Notes under the pieces: model-generated | What the model was told of the DNA's origin: nothing | Database searches by the model: none | Seen by the model: only the letters and a program-made list of their open reading frames with translations | Made by a program: the position numbers and the translations under genes | In this document: one piece after another, positions 34,902-43,613 of the stretch | Layout of the letters: each line of letters starts with the position of its first letter | Numbering within the stretch: the first letter of the stretch is position 1 | DNA from: Paracoccus denitrificans | GTDB lineage: Bacteria; Pseudomonadota; Alphaproteobacteria; Rhodobacterales; Rhodobacteraceae | NCBI RefSeq assembly: GCF_900100045.1 | Contig: NZ_FNEA01000003.1 | Coordinates: 62,001 to 126,000, forward strand | Direction of reading: 5' to 3' | DNA: 64,000 bases

Positions 34902-34989
34902 CGGGGCCTCCTTTGTTAGAGGTCCGTGCCATGGCCGGCAGCCAAAAACTTGTAACTGACAAAAATACTCTTGAATTTGCGAAAAGAGA

Positions 34990-35910
34990 TTATTGATTTT
35001 GTTTTCCGGCACGTCGCCATGCACTTGCTGTGGTTCCGAAACGCTTGCGGAATACGTTAGATAGATGACTGGCATCGGAAAAACCGCAGTCTGCCGCGAT
35101 TTCGGTAAAACTTCGATCTGTCTGACGAATCAGACGTTCGGCTGCTTCGATTCGCAACCGGCGCAAATGTTCGAAAACGGTTTCCCGTGTACGGGTTCGG
35201 AAGAGTTGGTTCAATGTAACACTGCTCAGACCAAACTCATGTTCAATCTCAGTCATTGTGATGGGTTCGGCCAGCCGTTCGCAGAGAAGTGCCGAGATTC
35301 TTTCAACCAAAAGGCAAGGATTGCGTGTCTCGGAACCTTGCTGGGGATGGGCCGCAACTTCCTCTAATGCATGACCCAATAGAGCAAGGCATTGTCCCTC
35401 CTTGCGCAATATGGCTGCAGGATCGGTTCTCTGGTCGAGCAAAGCAGTGAGCATCGCGCGACCCGGAACTGGCAGATTCAGACGCCGGACCCGCATCGGG
35501 CCAGGCAGGTTGTGCCCGAGCATGTTGGCCAGCGCCGGGCTCAATCGGGAGGCGTTCAGGGCGATGACAAGGTTCGAACAGCCTTCACCCTTTTCCACGA
35601 TCCGTTTCAGTTGCATGCCGCCGGATCGGATCAGCCACGCCTGCCCACCGCTGATCTCATGCGCATGTCCGCGCGGGTCGACCAACAGCATTCGTCCGGA
35701 AAAATTGAAGGTTAGGATTACCTGGTCTTCGGGACGCCGTATGTCCCCGCTATGCCGCTGAGCGGACGAAAAATGGCTGTGCGCCAATACCAGTCCCGGT
35801 GAGATCCGAAGAACATCGACATGAGTACTACGATGCTGTCCCGGTAGGGTGACTGACGTAGTGCGACCAGCCTCGTAAGGGGTGAAACGATGAGGTTCGA
35901 TCAACATCAT
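34990..35910 (-). CDS. AraC-family regulator (3)
   Basis: 306 residues with the start at the ATG complementary to 35908-35910 (MMLIEPHRFTPYEAGRTTSV); a longer version from 36054 includes unlikely coding sequence and overlaps a small divergent frame. The C-terminal double HTH is clear: EPITMTEIEHEFGLSSVTLN, QLFRTRTRETVFEHLRRLRI, and SFTEIAADCGFSDASHLSNV. Located just upstream of, and on the same strand as, TonB receptor 3, it probably activates that operon. Confidence 0.86.
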   Translation of the reverse strand: MMLIEPHRFTPYEAGRTTSVTLPGQHRSTHVDVLRISPGLVLAHSHFSSAQRHSGDIRRPEDQVILTFNFSGRMLLVDPRGHAHEISGGQAWLIRSGGMQLKRIVEKGEGCSNLVIALNASRLSPALANMLGHNLPGPMRVRRLNLPVPGRAMLTALLDQRTDPAAILRKEGQCLALLGHALEEVAAHPQQGSETRNPCLLVERISALLCERLAEPITMTEIEHEFGLSSVTLNQLFRTRTRETVFEHLRRLRIEAAERLIRQTDRSFTEIAADCGFSDASHLSNVFRKRFGTTASAWRRAGKQNQ

Positions 35911-36034
35911 ATGACAGCCTAATAGGTACCATAGCGGATCACGGGAAATTGCATGTCCAGCAAAGGTGCAGTTTTTATAGATCGCTGGCTTAGGGCGGGC
36001 AGGAACAATCTGGGCGATTTCACGCACTTTGGCA

Positions 36035-36208
36035 ATGATGGTTCGTCTGCGCACCGACAGTTACGATTTTCTGGTCGAATATGGTGACGCGGCCAGATTG
36101 GATATCGAGCGGCTTAGCAAGGCTGCGAGTGAGGCCGGGCAAGTTCCGCCGTTTTCCTGTCTTTACACGCCACGCTACTACGCCCCTTGGAAACCTGTTG
36201 AGCCCTAG
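36035..36208 (+). CDS. small hypothetical protein at the right end of the cargo
   Basis: 57 residues from tandem ATGs at 36035/36038, reading MMVRLRTDSYDFLVEYGDAA and ending YTPRYYAPWKPVEP before TAG 36206-36208. Codon use is good and the sequence looks protein-like with a helical middle (RLDIERLSKAASEAG), but I recognise no family. It lies between the AraC gene and trbB and may belong to the cargo edge or be a remnant at the insertion site. No clear Shine-Dalgarno. Confidence 0.42.
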   Translation: MMVRLRTDSYDFLVEYGDAARLDIERLSKAASEAGQVPPFSCLYTPRYYAPWKPVEP

Positions 36209-36282
36209 GCATCTACGGCTTTCTTAATCGACCCCGATCCAGGGCGGCTTGTTGGAGGCGCCCGTAAGGGAACGGGGCCGGC

Positions 36283-37281
36283 ATGGCGAAGACCGATCAG
36301 AGACCAGAGATGAACCAGAGAAGCGCGCGGATGCTGCGCACCGCGCTCGGGCCGGCGATCGCCGGGTTTCTGGACGACCCCATGACCGTCGAGGTGATGC
36401 TCAACCCCGATGGGCGGCTCTGGGTCGACCGACTTTCCGAGGGGCTGGCCGACAGCGGCAAGACGCTCAGCGCAGCCGACGGCGAGCGCATCGTTCGACT
36501 GGTCGCGCACCATGTCGGCGTCGAAGTTCATAGCCTGTCCCCTCGCGTTTCCGCGGAGCTCCCGGAAACCGGTGAGCGTTTCGAGGGGCTGCTTCCGCCC
36601 GTGGTCGCCGCTCCGGCTTTCGCCATCCGCAAACCCGCCGTCGCCGTCTTCACCCTCGAAGATTACGTCACCGCCGGAATCATGACCCGGATGCAGGCCG
36701 AGGCGCTGCGCCTGGCGGTTGCGGCGCGTGCCAATATCCTGGTGGCGGGGGGCACCTCGACCGGCAAGACCACGCTGACCAATGCGCTGCTCGCCGAGGT
36801 GGCCAAGACCTCCGATCGTGTCGTGATCATCGAGGACACCCGAGAGCTGCAATGCGCGGCGCCGAACCTCGTGGCGATGCGCACCAAGGACGGCGTTGCG
36901 AGCTTGTCCGATCTGGTGCGCTCCTCGCTGCGTCTGCGCCCCGATCGTATTCCGATCGGTGAGGTGCGTGGCGCCGAGGCGCTGGACCTTCTCAAGGCTT
37001 GGGGCACCGGACATCCGGGCGGCATCGGCACCATCCATGCCGGTACCGGCATCGGTGCGCTTCGTCGTCTCGAGCAGCTCATCCAGGAAGCCGTCGTTAC
37101 CGTGCCTCGCGCCATGATCGCGGAGACCATCGATCTCGTGGCGGTTCTGGCCGGGCGAGGTTCCGAACGTCGTCTTGCTGAACTCGCCTGCGTCGAGGGC
37201 CTCGGGGCCGACGGCGACTACCGGATTTCACCTGCCATTTCAGGCCCCGCCATCCCTCACGAACAAGGAGATCCCGAATGA
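36283..37281 (+). CDS. trbB: TrbB, T4SS secretion ATPase (VirB11 family)
   Basis: 332 residues, ATG 36283, with AAGGGAACGGGGCC upstream. N-terminal domain residues ~1-130; RecA-like domain with Walker [12 protein letters not shown] near 155-165, Asp box [10 protein letters not shown], Walker B-like [18 protein letters not shown] and His box [20 protein letters not shown]. It forms a hexameric ATPase at the inner membrane for pilus assembly and transfer. It heads the trb operon; trbC overlaps its stop. Confidence 0.95.
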   Translation: MAKTDQRPEMNQRSARMLRTALGPAIAGFLDDPMTVEVMLNPDGRLWVDRLSEGLADSGKTLSAADGERIVRLVAHHVGVEVHSLSPRVSAELPETGERFEGLLPPVVAAPAFAIRKPAVAVFTLEDYVTAGIMTRMQAEALRLAVAARANILVAGGTSTGKTTLTNALLAEVAKTSDRVVIIEDTRELQCAAPNLVAMRTKDGVASLSDLVRSSLRLRPDRIPIGEVRGAEALDLLKAWGTGHPGGIGTIHAGTGIGALRRLEQLIQEAVVTVPRAMIAETIDLVAVLAGRGSERRLAELACVEGLGADGDYRISPAISGPAIPHEQGDPE

Positions 37282-37610
37282 TCCGTCACGCCCTGCGCAT
37301 CCGCCAGCACATCGCCACCGCGGCCGCCGCCACCTATGTCAGCCTGTTCATCGCTCCGGCTGCGCATGCCTCCGGGTCTTCCATGCCCTGGGAAGCGCCT
37401 CTGCAATCCATCCTCGACTCCGTCGAGGGGCCGGTGGCCAAGATCGTGGCGGTGATCATCATCATCGTCACCGGTCTGACGCTGGCCTTCGGCGATACCG
37501 GCGGCGGATTCCGGCGCCTGATCCAGATCGTGTTCGGCATCTCCATCGCCTTTGCGGCCTCGTCCTTCTTCCTGAGCTTCTTCAGCTTCGGTGGCGGAGC
37601 GCTGATCTGA
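37278..37610 (+). CDS. trbC: TrbC, conjugative pilin (VirB2-like)
   Basis: 110 residues, ATG 37278 overlapping trbB by four bases. Signal segment to about residue 30 (cleavage near AHA-S), then two hydrophobic helices: VAKIVAVIIIIVTGLTLAFG and RLIQIVFGISIAFAASSFFL. This is the VirB2/TrbC pilin, which the TraF peptidase encoded at 5647 is expected to process. A 66-base gap before trbD is the only sizable spacing in the operon. Confidence 0.92.
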   Translation: MIRHALRIRQHIATAAAATYVSLFIAPAAHASGSSMPWEAPLQSILDSVEGPVAKIVAVIIIIVTGLTLAFGDTGGGFRRLIQIVFGISIAFAASSFFLSFFSFGGGALI

Positions 37611-37676
37611 TGGTGACGACCGTTGGCCCGCAGGGACACGAAAGGCTCCGGGGGAGCGTTTCGAGGGAGGAACGCC

Positions 37677-37970
37677 ATGAGCGGTAGCGAATGGCAAAGC
37701 TTCGAGACCCTCGACGCGGTGCCGGGGTTCAGCGTTCCGGTTCACCGCGCGCTGACCGAGCCGATCCTCCTCGGCGGCGCCCCACGCTCGGTCGCCATTC
37801 TGAATGGCACGCTCGCCGGTGCGGTCGGCCTCGGGCTTCAGCTCTGGCTGGTCGGGATCCTGATCTGGGCCGTCGGCCACATTGCTGCTGTCTGGGCGGC
37901 CAGGCGCGATCCGCTCTTCGTCGAGGTTGCGCGCCGCCATTTGCGCATTCCCGGTCATCTCTCGGTGTGA
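37677..37970 (+). CDS. trbD: TrbD (VirB3-like)
   Basis: 97 residues from ATG 37677 with GAGGGAGG upstream; an earlier in-frame start at 37623 would add residues of poor quality. FSVPVHRALTEPILLGGAPR is the typical VirB3/TrbD start, followed by one or two membrane helices (SVAILNGTLAGAVGLGLQLW and LVGILIWAVGHIAAVWAARR). It is a small inner-membrane partner of TrbE, encoded 6 bases downstream. Confidence 0.92.
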   Translation: MSGSEWQSFETLDAVPGFSVPVHRALTEPILLGGAPRSVAILNGTLAGAVGLGLQLWLVGILIWAVGHIAAVWAARRDPLFVEVARRHLRIPGHLSV

Positions 37971-37976
37971 ACCCCC

Positions 37977-40487
37977 ATGATGAATCTCGCAGAATACCGT
38001 CACACTGCCTCGCGCCTCGCCGACTATCTGCCCTGGGTGGCGCTGGTCGGGGAAGGTGTGGTCCTCAACAAGGACGGCTCGTTTCAGAGGACGGCGAAGT
38101 TTCGGGGGGCCGATCTGGACAGCGCCGTCGCGGCCGAACTGGTCGCGGTCGCCGGACGGCTGAACAACGCTTTCCGTCGCCTCGGTTCCGGGTGGGCGAT
38201 CTTTGTGGAAGCACAGCGCTCTGAGGCCGCGACCTATCCGCTGAGCACCTTCCCGGATGCGGCATCGGCGCTGGTCGATGCCGAGCGCAAGGCCGGTTTC
38301 GAGGAGGAGGGGAGCCATTTCGTATCCGGCTATTTCCTGACGCTCCTCTGGCTTCCGCCTGCCGAGGACGCGGCGCGCTCAGAATCCTGGCTCTACGAGG
38401 GCCGCGAAACCTCAGGTGTGAACCCCTGGGAACAGGTGCGCGGTTTCATCGACCGCACCGATCGCGTGCTGGCGCTGCTCGACGGCTTCATGCCGGACTG
38501 CCACTGGCTCGATGACGCCGCTACGCTGACCTACCTGCATTCGACGATTTCGACCAACCGGCATCGCGTGCGCGTACCCGAGGTGCCGGTCTATCTCGAC
38601 GCGCTCTTGCCCGATCAGCCGCTGGCCGGCGGGCTGGATCCGCGCCTGGGCAATCAGCATCTCCGCGTCCTGACAATCACCGGCTTTCCCGGCGTCACGA
38701 CCCCGGGCCTGCTCGACGAGTTGAACCGGCTGGCCTTTCCCTATCGCTGGTCGACCCGGGCCATCCTCATGGACAAGCTGGATGCGACGAAGCTGCTGAC
38801 CCGGATACGTCGTCAGTGGTTTGCCAAGCGTAAGAGCATCGCCGCGATCCTCAAGGAGGTGATGACCAACGAGCAATCCGCGCTGGTCGATACCGATGCC
38901 GCGAACAAGGCGGCTGACGCGGACATGGCCCTGCAGGAACTCGGCGCTGATGTGGCAGGCATGGCCTATGTCACGGCGGCGATCACAGTCTGGGACGAGG
39001 ACGTCCGCCGCGCCGACGAGAAGCTGCGGCTGGTCGAGAAGATCGTCCAGTCCCGCGATTTCACCGCCATGACCGAGACGGTCAATGCGGTCGATGCCTG
39101 GCTCGGAAGTCTGCCCGGGCATGCCTATGCCAATGTCCGCCAGCCACCGATCAGCACATTGAATCTCGCCCATATGATCCCGCTCTCGGCGGTTTGGGCG
39201 GGGCCGGAACAGGATGAGCATTTCGGCGACGCTCCATTGCTCTACGCCAGGACCGAAGGCTCCACCCCGTTCCGGCTTTCTCTGCATGTGGGGGATGTCG
39301 GTCACACCCTCGTCGTCGGCCCGACCGGCGCGGGCAAGTCCGTGTTGCTGGCGCTGATGGCGCTGCAGTTCCGGCGGTACTCGCGCAGCCAGATCTTCGC
39401 CTTCGACTTCGGCGGCTCGATCCGCGCCGCTTCGCTCGCCATGGGCGGCGACTGGCATGACCTCGGCGGAGAGCTGACCGACGCGGCCGACACCTCCGTA
39501 TCGCTACAGCCGCTGGCCCGGATTCACGAAACGTCGGAGCGCGCTTGGGCCGCCGACTGGATCGTCGCCATCCTGACGCGCGAGAACATCCAGATCACCC
39601 CGGATGTGAAGGAACATATCTGGACGGCACTGACCTCGCTGGCCTCGGCCCCTGTGGGCGAGCGGACCATGACCGGCTTGGCGGTCCTGCTGCAGTCCAA
39701 CGATCTGAAGCAGGCACTCCGCGCATACTGCGTGGGTGGACCCTATGGCCGGCTGCTCGATGCCGAGACCGAACAGCTGGGATCGGCGGATGTGCAGGCC
39801 TTCGAGATCGAGGGGCTGGTGGGAACCGGCGCGGCGCCCGCCGTCCTCTCATACCTGTTCCACCGGATCGGTGATCGGCTCGATGGACGCCCCACGCTGC
39901 TCATCATCGACGAGGGCTGGCTCGCACTCGATGACGATGCCTTCGCGGAGCAGCTCCGCGAATGGCTGAAGACGCTGAGGAAGAAGAACGCCTCGGTGAT
40001 CTTCGCGACGCAGAGCCTCAGCGACATCGATGGCAGTACCATCGCGCCGGCGATCATCGAAAGCTGCCCGACGCGGCTCCTGCTGCCGAACGAGCGGGCC
40101 ATCGAGCCCCAGATCACGGCCATCTATCGCCGCTTCGGCCTCAATGACCGGCAGATCGAGATCCTCGCGCGGGCCACGCCCAAGCGCGACTACTACTGCC
40201 AGTCGCGGCGCGGCAACCGGCTGTTCGAGCTGGGCCTCAGCGATGTCGGGCTCGCACTCTGCGCGGCATCGTCCAAATCGGATCAGGCGCTGATTGCCGA
40301 GATCTGTGCCGGGCACGGCCAAGACGGCTTCCTCGACGCCTGGCTGAAGGCGCATGGCCTCGATTGGGCCGCCGACCTGATCCCTGACCTCACCAATCTC
40401 GCCATCGACGCTGACGGGGCCTCTCCGACCACCGCTGTTGTTGAGGACGCCGACATCGACCTTGAAGAAGAGGAGATTACACCATGA
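37977..40487 (+). CDS. trbE: TrbE, T4SS ATPase (VirB4/CagE family)
   Basis: 836 residues, ATG 37977. N-terminal CagE/VirB4 domain; Walker A VVGPTGAGKSVLLALMALQF near 444-460; Walker B TLLIIDEGWLALDDDAF near 638-654, with ASVIFATQSLSDIDG following. It is the largest T4SS ATPase, driving pilus biogenesis and substrate transfer with TrbB and TraG. Full length for the family, with no disruption. The trbJ gene overlaps its stop by four bases. Confidence 0.95.
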   Translation: MMNLAEYRHTASRLADYLPWVALVGEGVVLNKDGSFQRTAKFRGADLDSAVAAELVAVAGRLNNAFRRLGSGWAIFVEAQRSEAATYPLSTFPDAASALVDAERKAGFEEEGSHFVSGYFLTLLWLPPAEDAARSESWLYEGRETSGVNPWEQVRGFIDRTDRVLALLDGFMPDCHWLDDAATLTYLHSTISTNRHRVRVPEVPVYLDALLPDQPLAGGLDPRLGNQHLRVLTITGFPGVTTPGLLDELNRLAFPYRWSTRAILMDKLDATKLLTRIRRQWFAKRKSIAAILKEVMTNEQSALVDTDAANKAADADMALQELGADVAGMAYVTAAITVWDEDVRRADEKLRLVEKIVQSRDFTAMTETVNAVDAWLGSLPGHAYANVRQPPISTLNLAHMIPLSAVWAGPEQDEHFGDAPLLYARTEGSTPFRLSLHVGDVGHTLVVGPTGAGKSVLLALMALQFRRYSRSQIFAFDFGGSIRAASLAMGGDWHDLGGELTDAADTSVSLQPLARIHETSERAWAADWIVAILTRENIQITPDVKEHIWTALTSLASAPVGERTMTGLAVLLQSNDLKQALRAYCVGGPYGRLLDAETEQLGSADVQAFEIEGLVGTGAAPAVLSYLFHRIGDRLDGRPTLLIIDEGWLALDDDAFAEQLREWLKTLRKKNASVIFATQSLSDIDGSTIAPAIIESCPTRLLLPNERAIEPQITAIYRRFGLNDRQIEILARATPKRDYYCQSRRGNRLFELGLSDVGLALCAASSKSDQALIAEICAGHGQDGFLDAWLKAHGLDWAADLIPDLTNLAIDADGASPTTAVVEDADIDLEEEEITP

Positions 40488-41266
40488 CACGCAAGATCAC
40501 GTTTCGGTTCGCCGGCCCGTCGCTGCTCGCTCTCGCGCTGGCGATGCCCATGGCCATGTCGCCCATCGCAGCGCCGCCCGCCCATGCGCTCTTCGGTATC
40601 GGCGGGGGGCCTTTCATCGTCTACGACCCGACCAACCACGCGGAAAATCTCCTGACCGCGGCGCGCGCACTGGAGCAGATCAACAACCAGATCGCACAGC
40701 TCCAGAACGAAGCGCAGATGCTGATAAACCAGGCGCGCAATCTCACCAACCTGCCGTATTCCGCGATCCAGCAGATCCAGCAGAACGTCAGCCGCACGCA
40801 GCAACTCCTGGCGCAGGCGCAAAACATAGCCTTCGATGTGCAGAGCATCGACCAGATGTTCCAGCAGGACTATGGCAACCTCTCCCTGACGGCGACCGAC
40901 CAGCAACTGATCGCCGAGGCCCGGTCGCGTTGGGAGAACACCGTCGGTGGCCTGCAGGATGCCATGCGCGTGCAGGCCGGAGTCGTTGGCAATATCGAAG
41001 CCAATCGCGCCGAGATGTCCGCGCTCGTGGGGCAGAGCCAGAACGCGGTTGGCGCTCTGCAGGCCACGCAGGCGGGCAACCAACTCCTCGCACTGCAATC
41101 GCAGCAGCTATCGGACCTGATCGCGGTGATCTCGGCAAACGGTCGCGCCAACGCGCTGACCGAGGCCGAGCGCGCCACCGCTGCAGAACAGGGTCGCATC
41201 CAGCGCGAGCGCTTCCTGACGCCGGGCGCGGGCTATCAACCCGGCAATGCGCAGATGTTCAACTGA
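40484..41266 (+). CDS. trbJ: TrbJ (VirB5-like)
   Basis: 260 residues, ATG 40484. Signal peptide to about residue 35 (PSLLALALAMPMAMSPIAAP, cleavage near AHA-L). The mature part is glutamine-rich and helical: ALEQINNQIAQLQNEAQMLI, NVSRTQQLLAQAQNIAFDVQ, forming long coiled-coil stretches as in VirB5/TrbJ pilus-tip proteins. Length matches the family. Confidence 0.92.
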   Translation: MTRKITFRFAGPSLLALALAMPMAMSPIAAPPAHALFGIGGGPFIVYDPTNHAENLLTAARALEQINNQIAQLQNEAQMLINQARNLTNLPYSAIQQIQQNVSRTQQLLAQAQNIAFDVQSIDQMFQQDYGNLSLTATDQQLIAEARSRWENTVGGLQDAMRVQAGVVGNIEANRAEMSALVGQSQNAVGALQATQAGNQLLALQSQQLSDLIAVISANGRANALTEAERATAAEQGRIQRERFLTPGAGYQPGNAQMFN

Positions 41267-41283
41267 GGCCGGGAGGGGAGACG

Positions 41284-41571
41284 ATGGAGGGGAAGATGCT
41301 GGCCCGGATCGCGGCCATCGTGTTCGTGGCGATCGCGATCACAGCCACGGTGATCGAGATGACACGCGAGGAAGCTCCCGTGCCGGCCAGCACCGCGCCC
41401 GCGCTCCAGCCGCCAGCCGATCCTCTCCGCGCGACGCTGCGCCGGTGCCAGCAGCTTGGCGAGGCCGCTTCCAGCGATGCCGATTGCCTCGCCGCCTGGG
41501 CAGAGAGCCGTGACCGGTTCCTTGGCCGGTTGCCTGCATCTGAAGCGCCACAGCGGTCGGGAGGCCAGTAA
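41284..41571 (+). CDS. TrbK-alt-like putative entry exclusion protein
   Basis: 95 residues from ATG 41284, behind GGGAGGGGAGACG. MLARIAAIVFVAIAITATVI is an N-terminal membrane anchor or uncleaved signal; the remainder is proline/alanine-rich, then LRRCQQLGEAASSDADCLAA contains two conserved cysteines and WAESRDRFLG. Position between trbJ and trbL and this pattern match the TrbK-alt group, thought to block redundant transfer into cells already carrying the element. Confidence 0.8.
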   Translation: MEGKMLARIAAIVFVAIAITATVIEMTREEAPVPASTAPALQPPADPLRATLRRCQQLGEAASSDADCLAAWAESRDRFLGRLPASEAPQRSGGQ

Positions 41572-41574
41572 GCC

Positions 41575-42927
41575 ATGGGTGGAACCGGCGTCATCGACAA
41601 CTTTCTGGGCATCTTCACCAGCTATATCGACAGCGGGTTCGGGCTGCTCGGGGGTGAGGTGGCCTTCATCGCCACCACGCTGATCGTGATCGACGTGACG
41701 CTGGCGGCCCTGTTCTGGGCTTGGGGCGCCGATGATGACATCATTGCCCGGCTGGTGAAGAAGACGCTCTTCGTCGGCGTCTTCGCCTATATCATCTCCA
41801 ACTGGAACAACCTCGCCCGGATTGTCTTCGAGAGCTTCGCGGGCCTCGGTCTGATGGCCTCGGGCACCGGATTTTCCGCCGCCGATCTTTTGCGTCCCGG
41901 CCGCGTCGCCCAGACCGGGCTCGAGGCGGGGCGGCCGCTGCTCGAAAGCATCTCCGATCTGATGGGCTGGGTCGCGGTCTTTGAGAACCTCGTCCAGATT
42001 CTCTGCCTGTTCTTCGCCTGGGCGCTGGTGATCCTCGCCTTCTTCATCCTCGCGGTTCAGCTCTTCGTCACACTGATCGAGTTCAAGCTCACGACCCTCG
42101 CGGGCTTCGTGCTGATCCCCTTCGGCCTCTTCGGCAAGACCGCCTTCATGGCCGAGCGCGTGCTGGGCAACGTCATCTCGTCCGGCATCAAGGTTCTCGT
42201 CCTCGCCGTGATCATCGGCATCGGATCCACGCTCTTCGGTCAGTTCACCGCCGGCTTCGGCGGCGTGACGCCGACCATTGATGACGCCATGGCGATTGTT
42301 CTCGCTGCCCTGTCTCTGCTGGGCCTCGGTATCTTCGGCCCCGGCATCGCCTCAGGTCTGGTGTCCGGCGGGCCGCAACTCAGCGCGGGGGCGGCCATAG
42401 GCACCGGCCTTGCCGTTGGTGGTGCTGCGATCGGCGCCGGAGGGGCGACCATGCTGGCTGCACGCGGAGCCGGATCTGCACTCTCCGGAGGCACCGCCCT
42501 CGCACGCGGCGGCGCTACCGCGGCGGGTGCTGCCTCGAGCGCCTACACGCTTGGCTCGATGGGCGGAGGAGGTCTCCCAGGCGGGATGGCTGGTGTAGCG
42601 CGCGCCGGGGCCGCTGCCGCGGCATCACCGCTCAAGAAGGCGTCCTCTCGCGCGGCTGGCGGCATCCAGTCCAGCTACGCCGAGGGCGTCAAGGGCGGTG
42701 TGGTGGCGACGGGCGGCACCACCTCGATGGGCACGGTCGGCGGCGCGGCGCCCGAGCCTGGCAGCTCCGGCCCGTCCGCCACCGATGGCCCGCCGGCCTG
42801 GGCGAAACGCATGCGCCATAGCCAGGCCGTGAGCCATGGCGTGCGCGCTGCCGCTCATGCCGTCCGGTCCGGCGACAGCCACGGCTCGGGCTCCTCCGTC
42901 AATCTCTCCGAAAGGGACCGCTCATGA
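41575..42927 (+). CDS. trbL: TrbL (VirB6-like)
   Basis: 450 residues, ATG 41575. About six membrane helices between residues ~20 and 260 (DVTLAALFWAWGADDDIIAR; LVILAFFILAVQLFVTLIEF; LGLGIFGPGIASGLVSGGPQ), then a long Gly/Ala/Ser-rich cytoplasmic or periplasmic tail (~270-450). This is the VirB6/TrbL channel component. It overlaps trbF by four bases. Confidence 0.93.
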   Translation: MGGTGVIDNFLGIFTSYIDSGFGLLGGEVAFIATTLIVIDVTLAALFWAWGADDDIIARLVKKTLFVGVFAYIISNWNNLARIVFESFAGLGLMASGTGFSAADLLRPGRVAQTGLEAGRPLLESISDLMGWVAVFENLVQILCLFFAWALVILAFFILAVQLFVTLIEFKLTTLAGFVLIPFGLFGKTAFMAERVLGNVISSGIKVLVLAVIIGIGSTLFGQFTAGFGGVTPTIDDAMAIVLAALSLLGLGIFGPGIASGLVSGGPQLSAGAAIGTGLAVGGAAIGAGGATMLAARGAGSALSGGTALARGGATAAGAASSAYTLGSMGGGGLPGGMAGVARAGAAAAASPLKKASSRAAGGIQSSYAEGVKGGVVATGGTTSMGTVGGAAPEPGSSGPSATDGPPAWAKRMRHSQAVSHGVRAAAHAVRSGDSHGSGSSVNLSERDRS

Positions 42928-43613
42928 ACCTCTTCAGGCGTTCTGCCACGCATTATGGCAAGACACCTCAACCAGAGACGCCCTATCAGAGGGCCGCGCA
43001 GGTCTGGGATGAGCGTATCGGCTCCGCCCGTGTTCAGGCCCGCAACTGGCGCTACATCGCCTTCGGCAGCCTGATCCTGGCGGCGGGTTTTGCTGGCGCC
43101 CTGGTCTGGCAATCCGCGCGTGGCACTGTCGTGCCCTGGGTCGTTCAGGTCGACGCGCTCGGCGAGGCCCAGGCTGTCGTGCCAGCCTCCGCCGACTACG
43201 AGCCGACCGATCCGCAGATCGCCTTCCATCTCGGCCGCCTCATCGAACAGGTCCGGTCGATCCCTGCCGATCCGATCATCGTGCGGCAAAACTGGCTGCG
43301 CGCCTATGAGTTCACCACGGATCGAGGCGCGGCTGCGCTGAACGATTTCGCCCGCGCGAACGACCCGTTCACACGCGTCGGTCGTCAACAGATCGCTGTC
43401 GAGGTGTCCTCAGTCATCCGGGCCTCGCCGGGATCGTTCCGCGTCGCCTGGACCGAACGCCACTACGAGAACGGTCAGCTTTCCACGACCGAGCGCTGGA
43501 CCGCGATCCTGACCGTCGTGATCCAGACCCCGCGCAGCGCCGAGCGCCTGCGCGCCAATCCCCTCGGAATCTATGTCAATGCGATCTCCTGGTCGCGGGA
43601 AATGAGCCAATGA
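42924..43613 (+). CDS. trbF: TrbF (VirB8-like)
   Basis: 229 residues, ATG 42924. A cytoplasmic start (TPYQRAAQVWDERIGSARVQ) is followed by one membrane helix (YIAFGSLILAAGFAGALVWQ, residues ~42-61) and a periplasmic VirB8-type domain containing WLRAYEFTTDRGAAALNDFA and RWTAILTVVIQTPRSAERLR. It nucleates assembly of the T4SS core. It overlaps trbG by four bases. Confidence 0.93.
   Translation: MNLFRRSATHYGKTPQPETPYQRAAQVWDERIGSARVQARNWRYIAFGSLILAAGFAGALVWQSARGTVVPWVVQVDALGEAQAVVPASADYEPTDPQIAFHLGRLIEQVRSIPADPIIVRQNWLRAYEFTTDRGAAALNDFARANDPFTRVGRQQIAVEVSSVIRASPGSFRVAWTERHYENGQLSTTERWTAILTVVIQTPRSAERLRANPLGIYVNAISWSREMSQ

Noticed and set aside
40438..41283. Long reading frame upstream of the TrbK-alt gene
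   Set aside because: It is out of frame with the genuine trbE end and trbJ; the true start is at 41284 with a strong Shine-Dalgarno.
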